DNA of 64,000 bases. It comes from Amycolatopsis dendrobii. GTDB lineage: Bacteria > Actinomycetota > Actinomycetes > Mycobacteriales > Pseudonocardiaceae. The translations under genes were made by a program, and so were the position numbers. The stretch lies in contig NZ_JACGZW010000015.1 of the NCBI RefSeq assembly GCF_014145675.1, positions 1 to 64,000 on the forward strand. The letters run 5' to 3'. Below are positions 17,946 through 27,091 of the stretch, piece after piece (the stretch's first letter is position 1; every line of letters starts with the position of its first letter). Under the pieces are notes generated by a model that was not told the origin of the DNA, searched no databases, and saw only the letters and a program-made list of their open reading frames with translations.

Positions 17946-19924
17946 TGAGTCACCTCGGCCAGTAGGCGCTGGATTTCGGACTCCAGCTGCTTCAGCTCAG
18001 CGTCGATCTCGGCGAGCGGCCGGGGCGGCGTGTACACGTAGAAATGCCGCGTGAAGGGGATCTCGTACCCGATCTTCGCCTTGCTTTCGTCAATCCAGGC
18101 GTCCGGCACGTGCGGAAGGACTTCCCGCTCAAGGTACGAGTGGATGTCGTCCAGCAGAGGCACGTTCTCGTTGTCGCGTAGGTCCGGGTCGGGCAGCGGC
18201 GAGCCGTGTTTGTCGAGCTGCACTTCGCCCTCGGGGTCGGAGACCGAGACCGCTGCCCACACCGCCTTCTTCACGGGAGCCGGCAACGCCGAAAGACCAC
18301 CGGAAAGCGCCTCCGACAACAGCTTCGTGAAGTCCTGCTTCCGCCAGATGACGGGTTGGTCGACCAGTGTGCGCAGATCGGATATCAACCCGGCACGGCC
18401 CTCGTACTTCGCGAGCGGCTTCGAAGCCTCGAGCTCCGCCAAGGCATCCTCTGTCACCTCGAAGCGCAGCTTCAACGGCCGTTCCACGGTGATGCGCTGG
18501 TAACCGAAGTCCGTGGTCGGGAAGACTTTCACCTTCCCGTGCAACGGATGCGAAGCATCCTCGGCCGCGGACAAAGCCTCACCGTACAGCGACGTCAGCT
18601 CGGCGATCTTGTCGTCCGGAACGAACTTCCGTTTGTCCCCCAACGACTTCCGCATCTTGGACCAGTACTCGCGAGCGTCGAGCAGAATTACCTTGCCCTT
18701 GTGCGCCGCGTCCTTGCGGTTGCTCAAGATCCAGAAGTACGTCGAGATTCCGGTGTTGTAGAAGAGCTGGTCCGGCAGCGCGACGATCGCCTCGAGGAGG
18801 TCGTTCTCGAGGATCCACCGCCGGATCTCCGACTCGCCCGAGCCGGCGGCCCCGGTGAACAGCGGGCTGCCGTTGAAGACGATGGCGATGCGGCTGCCGC
18901 CCTCGTCTGGGCGCTTCATGTGGTGGATCATGTGCTGCAGGAACAACAACGATCCGTCGTTGATGCGTGGCAGGCCAGCGCCGAACCGTCCGGCGAAGCC
19001 GATCTCTGCTTCGCGCTCGACGTCGTCCTTGACCTTCTTCCACTCCACCCCGAACGGCGGGTTCGCGAGCAGGTAGTTGAACCGCTGGCCGTAGTGCTTG
19101 TCGTGGCTGAAGGAGTTGCCGAAGCGGATGTTGTCGGCGTCCTCGCCCTTGATCATCATGTCCGACCGGCAGATGGCGTAGGACTCGGGGTTGAGCTCCT
19201 GGCCGTAAACTTTCACCGTAGCGTCCGGGTTGTGGTCGAGGATGAACTCCTCGGCCGCGGTGAGCATGCCGCCGGTTCCGCAGGCCGGGTCGAGCACGGT
19301 CTTGACGACGCCCGGCGTGACGAGGTCGGCGGTGTCCGGGGCGAGCAGGAGGTTCACCATGAGCTTGATGACTTCGCGCGGGGTGAAGTGTTCACCGGCC
19401 GTCTCGTTGGAGATTTCCGAGAACCGTCGGATGAGTTCCTCGAATAGATAGCCCATCTGGTGGTTGTTGACCGCGGCCGGGCTGAGGTCGATCTCGGCGA
19501 ACTTGCTGGCGACCTGGTAGGCGAGGCCGGTGTTGTCGAGGCGGGTGAGCTGGGTGTCGAAGTCGTAGGACTCGAAGATCTCCTGCGCGTTCGCGGTGAA
19601 TCCGCGGATGTAGGAGCGGAGGTTCTTGGCGACGTTGTCCTGGTCGCGCACGGAGGCGGCGAAGTCGAGTCGGCTGGTGTTGACGAAGCTCAGCCCGCCG
19701 GCGGCCCGCTTGAGCATGCCCTCCATGTTCGTGATGCCCTGCTTCTCCCGCTTTTCCTTCTCGGCGAGGACGGCGTCGCGGGTCGGAGCGAGAACGCAGT
19801 CCAGCCGGCGCAGGACGGTGAACGGCAGGATCACCTTGCCGTACTCGGACTGCTTGTAGTCGCCGCGCAACAAGTCGGCCACCGACCAGATGAAACCGGC
19901 CAGCTCGGTGTGTTTGCTGCTCAC
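17942..19924 (-). CDS. hsdM: Type I DNA N6-adenine methyltransferase subunit
   Basis: Methylates adenine in the host recognition sites. The helical HsdM N-terminal domain (SVADLLRGDYKQSEYGKVIL at about residues 14-33) precedes the SAM fold, with DPACGTGGMLTAAEEF (motif I, about residue 211) and the catalytic NPPFGVEW (motif IV, about residue 288). At 660 residues it is at the long end for the family. GTG at 19924 has GAGGGGACGG upstream. First gene of the hsdM-hsdS-SNF2-hsdR-kinase operon; the methylase gene at 19992-21920 ends 67 bases upstream on the same strand and could share the transcript. Confidence 0.95.
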   Translation of the reverse strand: MSSKHTELAGFIWSVADLLRGDYKQSEYGKVILPFTVLRRLDCVLAPTRDAVLAEKEKREKQGITNMEGMLKRAAGGLSFVNTSRLDFAASVRDQDNVAKNLRSYIRGFTANAQEIFESYDFDTQLTRLDNTGLAYQVASKFAEIDLSPAAVNNHQMGYLFEELIRRFSEISNETAGEHFTPREVIKLMVNLLLAPDTADLVTPGVVKTVLDPACGTGGMLTAAEEFILDHNPDATVKVYGQELNPESYAICRSDMMIKGEDADNIRFGNSFSHDKHYGQRFNYLLANPPFGVEWKKVKDDVEREAEIGFAGRFGAGLPRINDGSLLFLQHMIHHMKRPDEGGSRIAIVFNGSPLFTGAAGSGESEIRRWILENDLLEAIVALPDQLFYNTGISTYFWILSNRKDAAHKGKVILLDAREYWSKMRKSLGDKRKFVPDDKIAELTSLYGEALSAAEDASHPLHGKVKVFPTTDFGYQRITVERPLKLRFEVTEDALAELEASKPLAKYEGRAGLISDLRTLVDQPVIWRKQDFTKLLSEALSGGLSALPAPVKKAVWAAVSVSDPEGEVQLDKHGSPLPDPDLRDNENVPLLDDIHSYLEREVLPHVPDAWIDESKAKIGYEIPFTRHFYVYTPPRPLAEIDAELKQLESEIQRLLAEVTQ

Positions 19925-19991
19925 TTCCGTCCCCTCGGGGTGGTGCTCGTCGTCATCGGATTCTCTGTATACCTGTCGTTGCGCATCGTCA

Positions 19992-21920
19992 TCATGTTGC
20001 AGGCTTCTGGCTCGGGCGCCCGGTCGGGGCGAGTGCGCCCGCGGCGAGGCCGTCGTTCAAGGACCGGGTCAGGTCGTGGCCCAGGTTCGAGGCCCGGCTC
20101 AGCGTGGCGTCGAAGCGAGCAAGAAGTTCGAAGGCGGCAGCGTACTTGCGCTGCTCAGCGATGGGTACGCGCGGCACTTCGACCCGACGGACATCGACGC
20201 GATGGGTACCGGACATCGTCGACGCGAACCGCAGCGAATCCCGGCTGCGGAGGAAGCCGGCGAGAAACCACGAGTCGATCTGGTCGGGATCCGGCCGCAG
20301 CAGCTGCACGTGCGGCCCGAGGGCTGCGCCGGGCTCGGTGACGACGAGGGCGACCGCTCTCGTCAACACCGTCGGCACGAGCACGTCGCCCGGGAGAACG
20401 GCGGTGTGCTCCGTTCCGGCGGGGATTCGACCGGAGGGAGGCTCACCCGAAATGACGTCCCGCGCGGTGTAAACAGGCAGGCCGTCCCCTCCGGTCTGAA
20501 CCTCCAGCCGGCCCGCCTGCTGCCGCACGCTGACCGCGCCAGAGCGTTGCAGCTCGGCGATCGAGACGGTGGCCTTGGGGCCGGTGTCCATGTGCGTGGG
20601 CTGCACGTCCGGCAGAAGCTCGGCGAGGTCGTCGAGCAGCTTCGCGAACGAGCGTTGGGTCGTGCGCAAGGCCGCGATATCCAGTTCGGTAGCCGGACGC
20701 AGGTATCGCGCAGGGGTCAGGTCCACCTCGTCGTCGAGGAGGTCGATCACCGGCCGCACGGTGTGCCTGCCGGGTTCCTCGGCGACCGCGGCAGGGTCGG
20801 CGAGGAAGCTCTCCCAGACCGGATCGACGCGCTCGCGCAGTGCCCGCCAGCCGATGTCGTCGATGCGCTGGGGCAGCCCGGCGGTGCCGTCGACGAACAG
20901 GACTCGGGTGTCGGGCGCCTGCTCGGCAGGTTGCTCCAAGACCCACAGCTGCAGCGAGAGTCCCAGTGGTGGTGCGGCGCCCGCCGGGAGTTGGACGATC
21001 GCGCGAACCGCGCCGCGGCGGAGCAGCTCGGCGCGGATGGGTCGGCCCGAGCGTCGGGACGCGGCCGCGGGCGGCATCAACACCACGGCCCGCCCGCCCG
21101 GGCGGAGATGGGCCAGGCAGTGCTGCACCCAGGCCAGTTCGGATTCGCCCTTCGGCGGGAGCCCGAAGGCCCAGCGCTGGTCGTAGGCGAGTTCCTCGGC
21201 ACCCCAGTTCCGGTCGTTGAACGGCGGATTGCAGACCACTGCGTCGGCCCGCAAGTCCGGGAAAGCGTCGGCGCGCAGTGAGTCACCGGTTTCGATCGCG
21301 GACTCCGCGCCGCCAAAGGCAAGCCCCGCGACGGCCAGCCGCGCGAGCGACGGGTCCACTTCTTGTCCGGCTGCGTGGATCCCGGCCTTCGTCCGTGCCG
21401 CCGTCCGCAGCAGGGTGCCCAGGCCGCACGCGGGATCGAAGACCGAGCCGGCGAGCGGCGCGACGAGGTCGGTCATGAGCCGGGCCAGGTCCGGCGGGGT
21501 GACCGCCATCGTCCGCCAGTTGGACGCGACGAACCGTCCGCACAATTCGTCGAACGCAGGCTCGGCTCCGCCGTCCGCGGCGAGCGCGTCGAGGGAGTCT
21601 CGGGTGCGTTTGTCCAGCGTCGTCGTCGGATGCCGGCCGGCCAGGTACTCCCCAGCAGCGGCGACCCGATCGACAACCGGGTCGGAGCCGGACGTGGCGA
21701 GTCGTTGCCAGACGAGCTCCCGTGCCGACTCCGTGCCGAGTTTTCCCTGGTCCTCGAGCCAGCTGAGGATCTCCGCCGAGCGGAACCGGGGACTCGTGTC
21801 GGTCCCGCCGACCGGCTGGGGGAAGTCCGTGAACCGCTTCCGCCAGTTGCTCACCGCCGCCCGGCCGACGCCCGCGAGCCGAGCGATCTCCGACGCTGTC
21901 ACCTCGGACTCGTCCACCAC
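19992..21920 (-). CDS. N6-adenine DNA methylase with N-terminal HTH and C-terminal recognition-like region
   Basis: 642-residue protein, separate from HsdM. Order of parts: helix-turn-helix (ASEIARLAGVGRAAVSNW, residues about 8-25); methylase fold with VFDPACGLGTLLRTAA (motif I, about residue 165) and VCNPPFNDRNW (motif IV, about residue 232); then a C-terminal region from about residue 470 that resembles an HsdS half-subunit (LPVYTARDVISGEPP, MSGTHRVDVRRVEVPRVPIA). It may therefore methylate without a separate S subunit. The GTG pair at 21920/21917 has GAGGAGAGG just upstream; the longer frame back to 21962 lacks support. It is divergent from the SbcD/SbcC-like pair across a 183-base gap, so it may be the self-protecting half of that system (inference). 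Confidence 0.85.
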   Translation of the reverse strand: MVDESEVTASEIARLAGVGRAAVSNWRKRFTDFPQPVGGTDTSPRFRSAEILSWLEDQGKLGTESARELVWQRLATSGSDPVVDRVAAAGEYLAGRHPTTTLDKRTRDSLDALAADGGAEPAFDELCGRFVASNWRTMAVTPPDLARLMTDLVAPLAGSVFDPACGLGTLLRTAARTKAGIHAAGQEVDPSLARLAVAGLAFGGAESAIETGDSLRADAFPDLRADAVVCNPPFNDRNWGAEELAYDQRWAFGLPPKGESELAWVQHCLAHLRPGGRAVVLMPPAAASRRSGRPIRAELLRRGAVRAIVQLPAGAAPPLGLSLQLWVLEQPAEQAPDTRVLFVDGTAGLPQRIDDIGWRALRERVDPVWESFLADPAAVAEEPGRHTVRPVIDLLDDEVDLTPARYLRPATELDIAALRTTQRSFAKLLDDLAELLPDVQPTHMDTGPKATVSIAELQRSGAVSVRQQAGRLEVQTGGDGLPVYTARDVISGEPPSGRIPAGTEHTAVLPGDVLVPTVLTRAVALVVTEPGAALGPHVQLLRPDPDQIDSWFLAGFLRSRDSLRFASTMSGTHRVDVRRVEVPRVPIAEQRKYAAAFELLARFDATLSRASNLGHDLTRSLNDGLAAGALAPTGRPSQKPAT

Positions 21921-21974
21921 GTGCCTCTCCTCAATCGAGTTGCCAGTGAACCTACCACACATCGAAATAACTTG

Positions 21975-22003
21975 TTGACATAGTTCACAGGCAATGCTCT
22001 TAT
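21975..22003 (+). promoter_or_regulatory. Possible promoter in the divergent defence intergenic region
   Basis: TTGACA at 21975-21980, a 17-base spacer and a poor TCTTAT at 21998-22003 lie in the gap between the divergent methylase and nuclease genes. The -35 is perfect for the vegetative consensus, the -10 is weak. The local AT-rich patch (21960-22005) stands out in this GC-rich DNA. Confidence 0.35.
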
Positions 22004-22103
22004 TGGGTTCGTCATCGAGTCACGGTGCCGAGAAGGGCCGATGACCGTTCCGAATCCGCGCCGGGCGCAGGGTCGACCGCCGCAGCGAACAGAGGAGGAC
22101 GCC

Positions 22104-23222
22104 ATGCGTTTCCTGCACACGGCCGACTGGCAGCTGGGGATGACCCGGCATTTCCTGTCGGCGGAGGCCCAAGCCCGCTTCTCCGACGCCCGGCTGGCGG
22201 CCGTGCGGGCGATCGGAGACCTCGCGACGGAGCAGCAGTGCGAGTTCGTCGTCGTCTGCGGCGACGTGTTCGACGCGAACCAGTTGAGCCCCCAGGTCGT
22301 CGGCCGGGCGCTCGAAGCGATGGCGTCGATCCCGGTCCCCGTGTACTTGCTGCCGGGCAATCACGACACGATTGACGCCGGTTCCGCATACCGCTCGGCA
22401 GCGTTCAAGCGCGGTTGCCCGGACCACGTGCACGTCCTGGCCGAGCCCGGCGTGCACGAGATCGCGCCGGGCGTCGAACTGGTCGCCGCGCCGCTGAACG
22501 TCAAGCATCCACTCGCCGACCTGCCCGGAGACCAGTGCCGCGCACTGACCCCGAAACCCGCGGTGCAGCGAATTCTCGTCGGGCACGGTGCCGTCGACAC
22601 CCTCAGTCCGGACCCGGGCAATCCCGCGACGATCCGCACCTCCACCCTGACCGAGGCGCTGTCGGACGGACGGATCCACTATGTCGCGCTGGGCGACCGG
22701 CACTCCACGACCCAGGTCGCCGGCCGCGCGATCTGGTACTCCGGTGCCCCCGAGGTCACCGACTTCACCGAGACCGACCCGGGAAACGTCCTCGTGGTCG
22801 ACCTCGACCGCGACCTCGAGGCCAGGGTGACGACCCACCGGGTCGGCACCTGGTCGTTCCTCGCCCCGGAACGCCACCTCAACAACTCCGCCGACGTGAC
22901 AGACCTCGATCGCTGGCTGCTCGGCCTGCCGAACAAGGACCGGACCGTCGTGAAGCACCGCCTGGTCGGCAGCATCAGCATCACCGACAAGGCACGGCTC
23001 GACGACATACTCGCCGCGCATTCCGATGTCTTCGCGTCGCTGTACCCGCACCTGCGGCGGACCGATCTCGCCGTACTGCCCGATGATCACGACTTCGCCG
23101 ATCTCGGGTTGTCCGGCTTCGTGGCGACCGCGGCCCGGGAGCTGGTCGGCGCAGCCGCCGGCAATCCCGCTGTCCAGGACGCGCTCAGTTTGCTCTACCG
23201 ACTCGTCAGGAGCGAAGCATGA
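22104..23222 (+). CDS. SbcD/Mre11-like metallophosphoesterase nuclease
   Basis: 372-residue calcineurin-like phosphoesterase with the metal-binding series FLHTADWQLG (residue 3 on), VCGDVFDANQ (about residue 52), LPGNHDTID (about residue 84), VGHGAVD and ALGDRHS. This pattern is typical of the SbcD/Mre11 nuclease subunit. The C-terminal capping region is shorter and unlike chromosomal SbcD. ATG at 22104 has AGGAGGA at 22093-22099; an earlier in-frame ATG at 22041 adds 21 unlikely residues. The stop overlaps the next gene by four bases (ATGA), so the two proteins are probably made in fixed ratio and form a complex. Confidence 0.9.
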   Translation: MRFLHTADWQLGMTRHFLSAEAQARFSDARLAAVRAIGDLATEQQCEFVVVCGDVFDANQLSPQVVGRALEAMASIPVPVYLLPGNHDTIDAGSAYRSAAFKRGCPDHVHVLAEPGVHEIAPGVELVAAPLNVKHPLADLPGDQCRALTPKPAVQRILVGHGAVDTLSPDPGNPATIRTSTLTEALSDGRIHYVALGDRHSTTQVAGRAIWYSGAPEVTDFTETDPGNVLVVDLDRDLEARVTTHRVGTWSFLAPERHLNNSADVTDLDRWLLGLPNKDRTVVKHRLVGSISITDKARLDDILAAHSDVFASLYPHLRRTDLAVLPDDHDFADLGLSGFVATAARELVGAAAGNPAVQDALSLLYRLVRSEA

Positions 23223-26071
23223 AGATCCACTATGTCCACTTGCGGAACTTCCGCGGCGTGACCGACCGGCGAGTCGACTTCGCCGACTCCGGCGTCACCG
23301 TCGTCGAAGGCAGCAACGAAGTCGGCAAGACGAGCATGGTCGAAGCAATCGACCTGCTGCTGAAAAGCCCGGACTCCGCGAAAACCAGCCACGTCCTCGC
23401 CGTCCAATCGAAGGGCGTGGACATCGGGCCGGAGGTCGAAGCCGAAATCACGGCCGGCCAATACCGGTTCGTCTACCGCAAACGGTGGCTCAAGCGGCCC
23501 GAAACCACGCTGCGCGTCAACGAACCCGCGCCGGCCGATCTGACCGGCCGGGAAGCGCACGACAGGGTGAAGCAGATCCTTGAGGAGACGCTCGACGACG
23601 GACTCTGGGCGGCGCTGCGCGTCGAACAAAACCAGCCGATCAGCCAAAGCGCGTTGGGCGGTAACGATTCCCTGGCACGCGCACTGGACGCAGCCGGGGG
23701 CGGTGCGCGGGAAACCGGCGGAGAGTCAACGCTTTTCGAGCGCGTCGAACGCGAGCTCGAGAAGTACTGGACGCCGGGCGGCAAGCCGAAAGCCGAGCTG
23801 AAGGCCGCGGCGGAGCGCCGCGCCGAAGCCGAGGGCGCGGTGGCGTTCGCCGAGGCGTCGCTGCGGGAAGTGGAGCGCGACGTCGAGCGACACGCCGTAG
23901 TAGCCCGGGAGCTCCAGGACCTGGCCGCCGGCAAGGTCGAGCAGGAATCGGAACTGGGGGAGTGGGAACGTCGACGGCGTGACCTCGACGAGCAGCGCGC
24001 TCTCGTGGCAAGCCTGGCCGACCGATTCAAGGCCGCGTCCGCGGAGGCCGAGACGGTCGCCGCCGCAGTCGCACAACGGCGCGAGCTCGTGTCGGCGGTG
24101 GCGGCGCAGGAGCACGCGGTGGAGGCGACCGGCAACGAGGTTTTCCAGGTGCAAGCCACCGCAGACCTCGCGCAAGGCCTCACGCGTGAGGCCGCGGCGG
24201 CGTTGAACGCGACACGGCTGGCTTTCGACGAAGCAACGCTCGCGGAACGCCGCGCGGCTGACGACGTTCATTACCTCCGCGACCAGGCCGAGCTCGACAA
24301 CCTCGAGCGACGCGAATCGCGCGCGGTGGAGGCCATCCGGCAGCGCGACAGCGCGGATGCATTCCTCGCGGTCTGCGCACTCGACGAAGCAGGTTTCGCG
24401 GAGCTCGAATCCGCGTACGCCAAGCGGCGAGAAGCCCAGGCGGTGCTCGAAGCCGGCGCACCGACCGTCGCGCTCGACGCGTTCACCACGCTCGACCTCA
24501 TCGTCAACGGGGAACGAACCGCCCTGGCTGCCGGTGCCAGCATGCGTCAATCGGTGACCGACGTCCTGGAACTCGTCTTTCCCGATCTCGCCGCTGTCCG
24601 GATCGAGCCCGGCGGCGGCCAGGATCTCAAGCAGGCAGCCGAGAACGCCGACGCCGAGTATCAGCGCCGATGTACCGACCTAGCCGTCTCGGACATCGCC
24701 GAAGCCCGGGACGTGATCGCCGCACGCCGCGCGACAGAAGGCAGCCGACGCGAGGCCGAACACGCGTTGGAACTCGCGCTCGAGGGCCGGACCCTCGACG
24801 ACCTTCGCAGCGACCGCGTTCGGCTCTCCGCCCGCGTCGGCGCCCGCGCTGACGTCGGCGATCTCCCGGCCGACCTCGAATCGGCCACGGCCGTCGAACT
24901 CGACACCCGCGCGCAGGCCGAATCGGCGCGTCGCAAGCTGTCCGACGCCGCTGACCTCCATCAGGAACGTCAAGCCGCGGAAACCGAGGCGGCCAAGACC
25001 GCGATCGCACTGAGCACGCGATGGTCCTCCATGCAAGAACAGCTCCAGATCATGCGGGAGGAACTGGCGAGCGCGCGTATCGAGGACACCGACGAGTCGC
25101 TGACCGCGAAACTGGCCGACGCCCAGGCTGCCAGGTCCGACGCCCGGCTCGCCCTGGAGGGCGCCGAGGCAAACCTCGCCGCCCAGGACCCGGACACCGT
25201 CGAAGCGCGGGTAGCCGCTGCACATGAGTGGGGCAGCCGCCTCCAGAACGATCACGACGCTCGTACTTCCGAGCTGGACAAACTGACCGGCCGCCTCGAC
25301 CTCGCCGGCTCGGAAGGCCGTCAAGATCGGCTCGATCAGGCTCGAACGGCGCAGGAAGAGGCCGACCGGCAGTACGACAACCTGTACCTGCGAGCCAATG
25401 CCGCCCGGCTTCTGTACGAAAAACTGCGGGACGCCCGGGAAACGGCCAAACAGGCCTACGTCAAACCCTTCCGCGACCAGATCGAGCGGCTCGGCCGAAT
25501 CGTCTTCGGGCAGTCACTGAAGCTGGACATCGACAGCGACCTCCGCATCGCCAACCGCACACTCAACGGCGTCACCGTCGGCTACGACGATCTCTCGACA
25601 GGCGCGCGCGAACAGCTGTGCATCGTCTCCCGCCTCGCCTGCGCCGCACTGATCGACCCGGTCGACGGAGCCCCGGTGATCATCGACGACGCGTTGGGCC
25701 ACAGCGACCCGGACCGACTCGCCCGCATGGGCGCCGTGTTCGCCGCGGCGAACAGCAAGTCGCAGATCATCGTGCTGACGTGCACCCCGGACCGCTACCG
25801 CCGCGTCGGCGCCGCCACCGTCATCCCGGTCCAAGCCGACGAACCTCGGCTCATCAAGGACATCCCGGAGCACGAAGCAAGCCTGACCCCAGCGGACGCC
25901 ATCCTCACCTGCCTCGAACGAGAAGGCCGACAAATCGGCAAAGCCGAGATCATCCGCCGCAGCGGAATCGACGACACCCAGTGGGGACCGGCAATCCGCT
26001 CACTGCTCGAGCAGGAACAGGTCCAGAAAACCGGCGACCGTCGCGGTGCGGTGTACAGCATCAATCGATGA
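23219..26071 (+). CDS. SbcC/Rad50-like ATPase with C-terminal winged-helix-like extension
   Basis: 950-residue SMC-type ATPase, partner of the preceding nuclease. Walker A is EGSNEVGKTSMVEAI (about residue 33). Two long Glu/Ala/Arg-rich coiled-coil arms span about residues 175-740. The ABC signature is DDLSTGAREQLCIVSRLA (about residue 790) and Walker B is VIIDDALGHSDPDRL (about residue 822). No CxxC zinc hook was seen at the coil tip. After the ATPase the chain runs on for about 80 residues (ILTCLEREGRQIGKAEIIRR, then AIRSLLEQEQVQKTGDRRGA) in a winged-helix-like pattern, which is unusual for SbcC. Likely role is DNA-end sensing or degradation in defence; this is inferred from context. Confidence 0.88.
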   Translation: MKIHYVHLRNFRGVTDRRVDFADSGVTVVEGSNEVGKTSMVEAIDLLLKSPDSAKTSHVLAVQSKGVDIGPEVEAEITAGQYRFVYRKRWLKRPETTLRVNEPAPADLTGREAHDRVKQILEETLDDGLWAALRVEQNQPISQSALGGNDSLARALDAAGGGARETGGESTLFERVERELEKYWTPGGKPKAELKAAAERRAEAEGAVAFAEASLREVERDVERHAVVARELQDLAAGKVEQESELGEWERRRRDLDEQRALVASLADRFKAASAEAETVAAAVAQRRELVSAVAAQEHAVEATGNEVFQVQATADLAQGLTREAAAALNATRLAFDEATLAERRAADDVHYLRDQAELDNLERRESRAVEAIRQRDSADAFLAVCALDEAGFAELESAYAKRREAQAVLEAGAPTVALDAFTTLDLIVNGERTALAAGASMRQSVTDVLELVFPDLAAVRIEPGGGQDLKQAAENADAEYQRRCTDLAVSDIAEARDVIAARRATEGSRREAEHALELALEGRTLDDLRSDRVRLSARVGARADVGDLPADLESATAVELDTRAQAESARRKLSDAADLHQERQAAETEAAKTAIALSTRWSSMQEQLQIMREELASARIEDTDESLTAKLADAQAARSDARLALEGAEANLAAQDPDTVEARVAAAHEWGSRLQNDHDARTSELDKLTGRLDLAGSEGRQDRLDQARTAQEEADRQYDNLYLRANAARLLYEKLRDARETAKQAYVKPFRDQIERLGRIVFGQSLKLDIDSDLRIANRTLNGVTVGYDDLSTGAREQLCIVSRLACAALIDPVDGAPVIIDDALGHSDPDRLARMGAVFAAANSKSQIIVLTCTPDRYRRVGAATVIPVQADEPRLIKDIPEHEASLTPADAILTCLEREGRQIGKAEIIRRSGIDDTQWGPAIRSLLEQEQVQKTGDRRGAVYSINR

Positions 26072-26178
26072 GTTGCACGGAACGCGCCTTCTTCCCGGCG
26101 TCGTCCCTTCGCTGGTACTGAATGACACCGCCCGATTCCGGCCCTCCGTGCCAGGTCCTTCTCAGATGAGGCGCATCC

Positions 26179-26754
26179 ATGACACCGCGCGCAGAGCCCG
26201 ACCTCGAACTCGAAAATGCCGCCAAGGCTGCGGGGGAAGGAGACCCAGCAGCGATCAGCGCGGTGCTGGCCACCATCCAGCCGAAGGTGATCCGGTACTG
26301 CCGAGCCCGAATCGGCCCCTCTCGCCAGGGCTACGCCTCAGCCGACGACGTCGCGCAAGATGTGCTGCTCGCGGTGTTCACCGCGCTCCCATCTTATCGG
26401 GACGAAGGCAAGAGCTTTCTCTCCTTCATGTTCGGCATCGCAGCCCACAAGGTCGCGGACTTTCACCGAAAACAGCGCCGCGAGCCATCCACGGCCGTCG
26501 CCGACGTCCCCGAGCGAGCGGATTCCGGCAACGGCCCCGAACAGGCGCTGTTGCAGGCAGAAATGCGGCAGATGGTGCGAGACCTCGTCGGCACGTTGCC
26601 GGAGAAACATCAGGACGTCCTGGTCCACCGCATCATGGGAGAAATGACCTCGGAGGAGACCGCCGAACTTCTGTCGTCCACGCCCGGTGCAGTGCGCGTT
26701 GCCCAGCACCGTGCGCTCAACAGCCTCCGCCGACGGGTGACCCGGCAGCGATGA
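26179..26754 (+). CDS. RNA polymerase sigma factor, sigma-70 family (ECF/ShbA-like)
   Basis: 191 residues with region 2 (SADDVAQDVLLAVFTALPSY, about residues 53-75) and region 4 (VRDLVGTLPEKHQDVLVHRI, then SEETAELLSSTPGAVRVAQHRAL), and no extra domains. The overall look is close to the short ShbA/SigD-type sigma factors of actinobacteria, but here it is on a mobile island without an adjacent anti-sigma gene. A tiny ORF of 19 codons (26751-26810) overlaps its stop. It lies 107 bases after the SbcC-like gene on the same strand and could control island genes; no target promoter could be identified. Confidence 0.88.
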   Translation: MTPRAEPDLELENAAKAAGEGDPAAISAVLATIQPKVIRYCRARIGPSRQGYASADDVAQDVLLAVFTALPSYRDEGKSFLSFMFGIAAHKVADFHRKQRREPSTAVADVPERADSGNGPEQALLQAEMRQMVRDLVGTLPEKHQDVLVHRIMGEMTSEETAELLSSTPGAVRVAQHRALNSLRRRVTRQR

Positions 26755-27091
26755 CCAGCACCACCCCGTCCCCGCCGGCGCCAGCGAGATCCTTCGTGAG
26801 CGAGGCATGATGGTTGGCCAGGTGAGCGAGTGTTTGGTTCCGCCCAGCGAACCCATCTAGCCCGTGAACACACCTGCTGGCCGGCCGGAGCCGTCGAGAA
26901 CCGGACGCACGTACCGTCGAAGCTGCGGCTGCTGCGCGCACTGGAGCTTCCAGTCGATGCCGTTGCGACCTCCGGCGAACGGGGCACCGCCAAATCTGAA
27001 CCAGCGTTTTCGGGCGGGTGATCGTTTTAGCGTCGGGCGAGCCCGACGAGATTATTTACGTTGGTGATCAATTGGCTGGTCTCACGTGGGG
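26755..27091. other. Non-coding stretch between sigma factor and intron-like sequence
   Basis: Only short overlapping frames are open here (for example 26864-27021) and none has a ribosome binding site or a recognisable protein. The 19-codon ORF overlapping the sigma stop could be the leftover start of a lost anti-sigma gene. I see nothing else. Confidence 0.4.

Noticed and set aside
9778..26071. A DISARM or BREX/Pgl system
   Set aside because: A SNF2 helicase, methylases and a kinase are present, but no DrmA/DrmB/DrmC, PglZ, BrxC or PglX pattern was seen. The HsdR/M/S trio makes type I restriction the better call.
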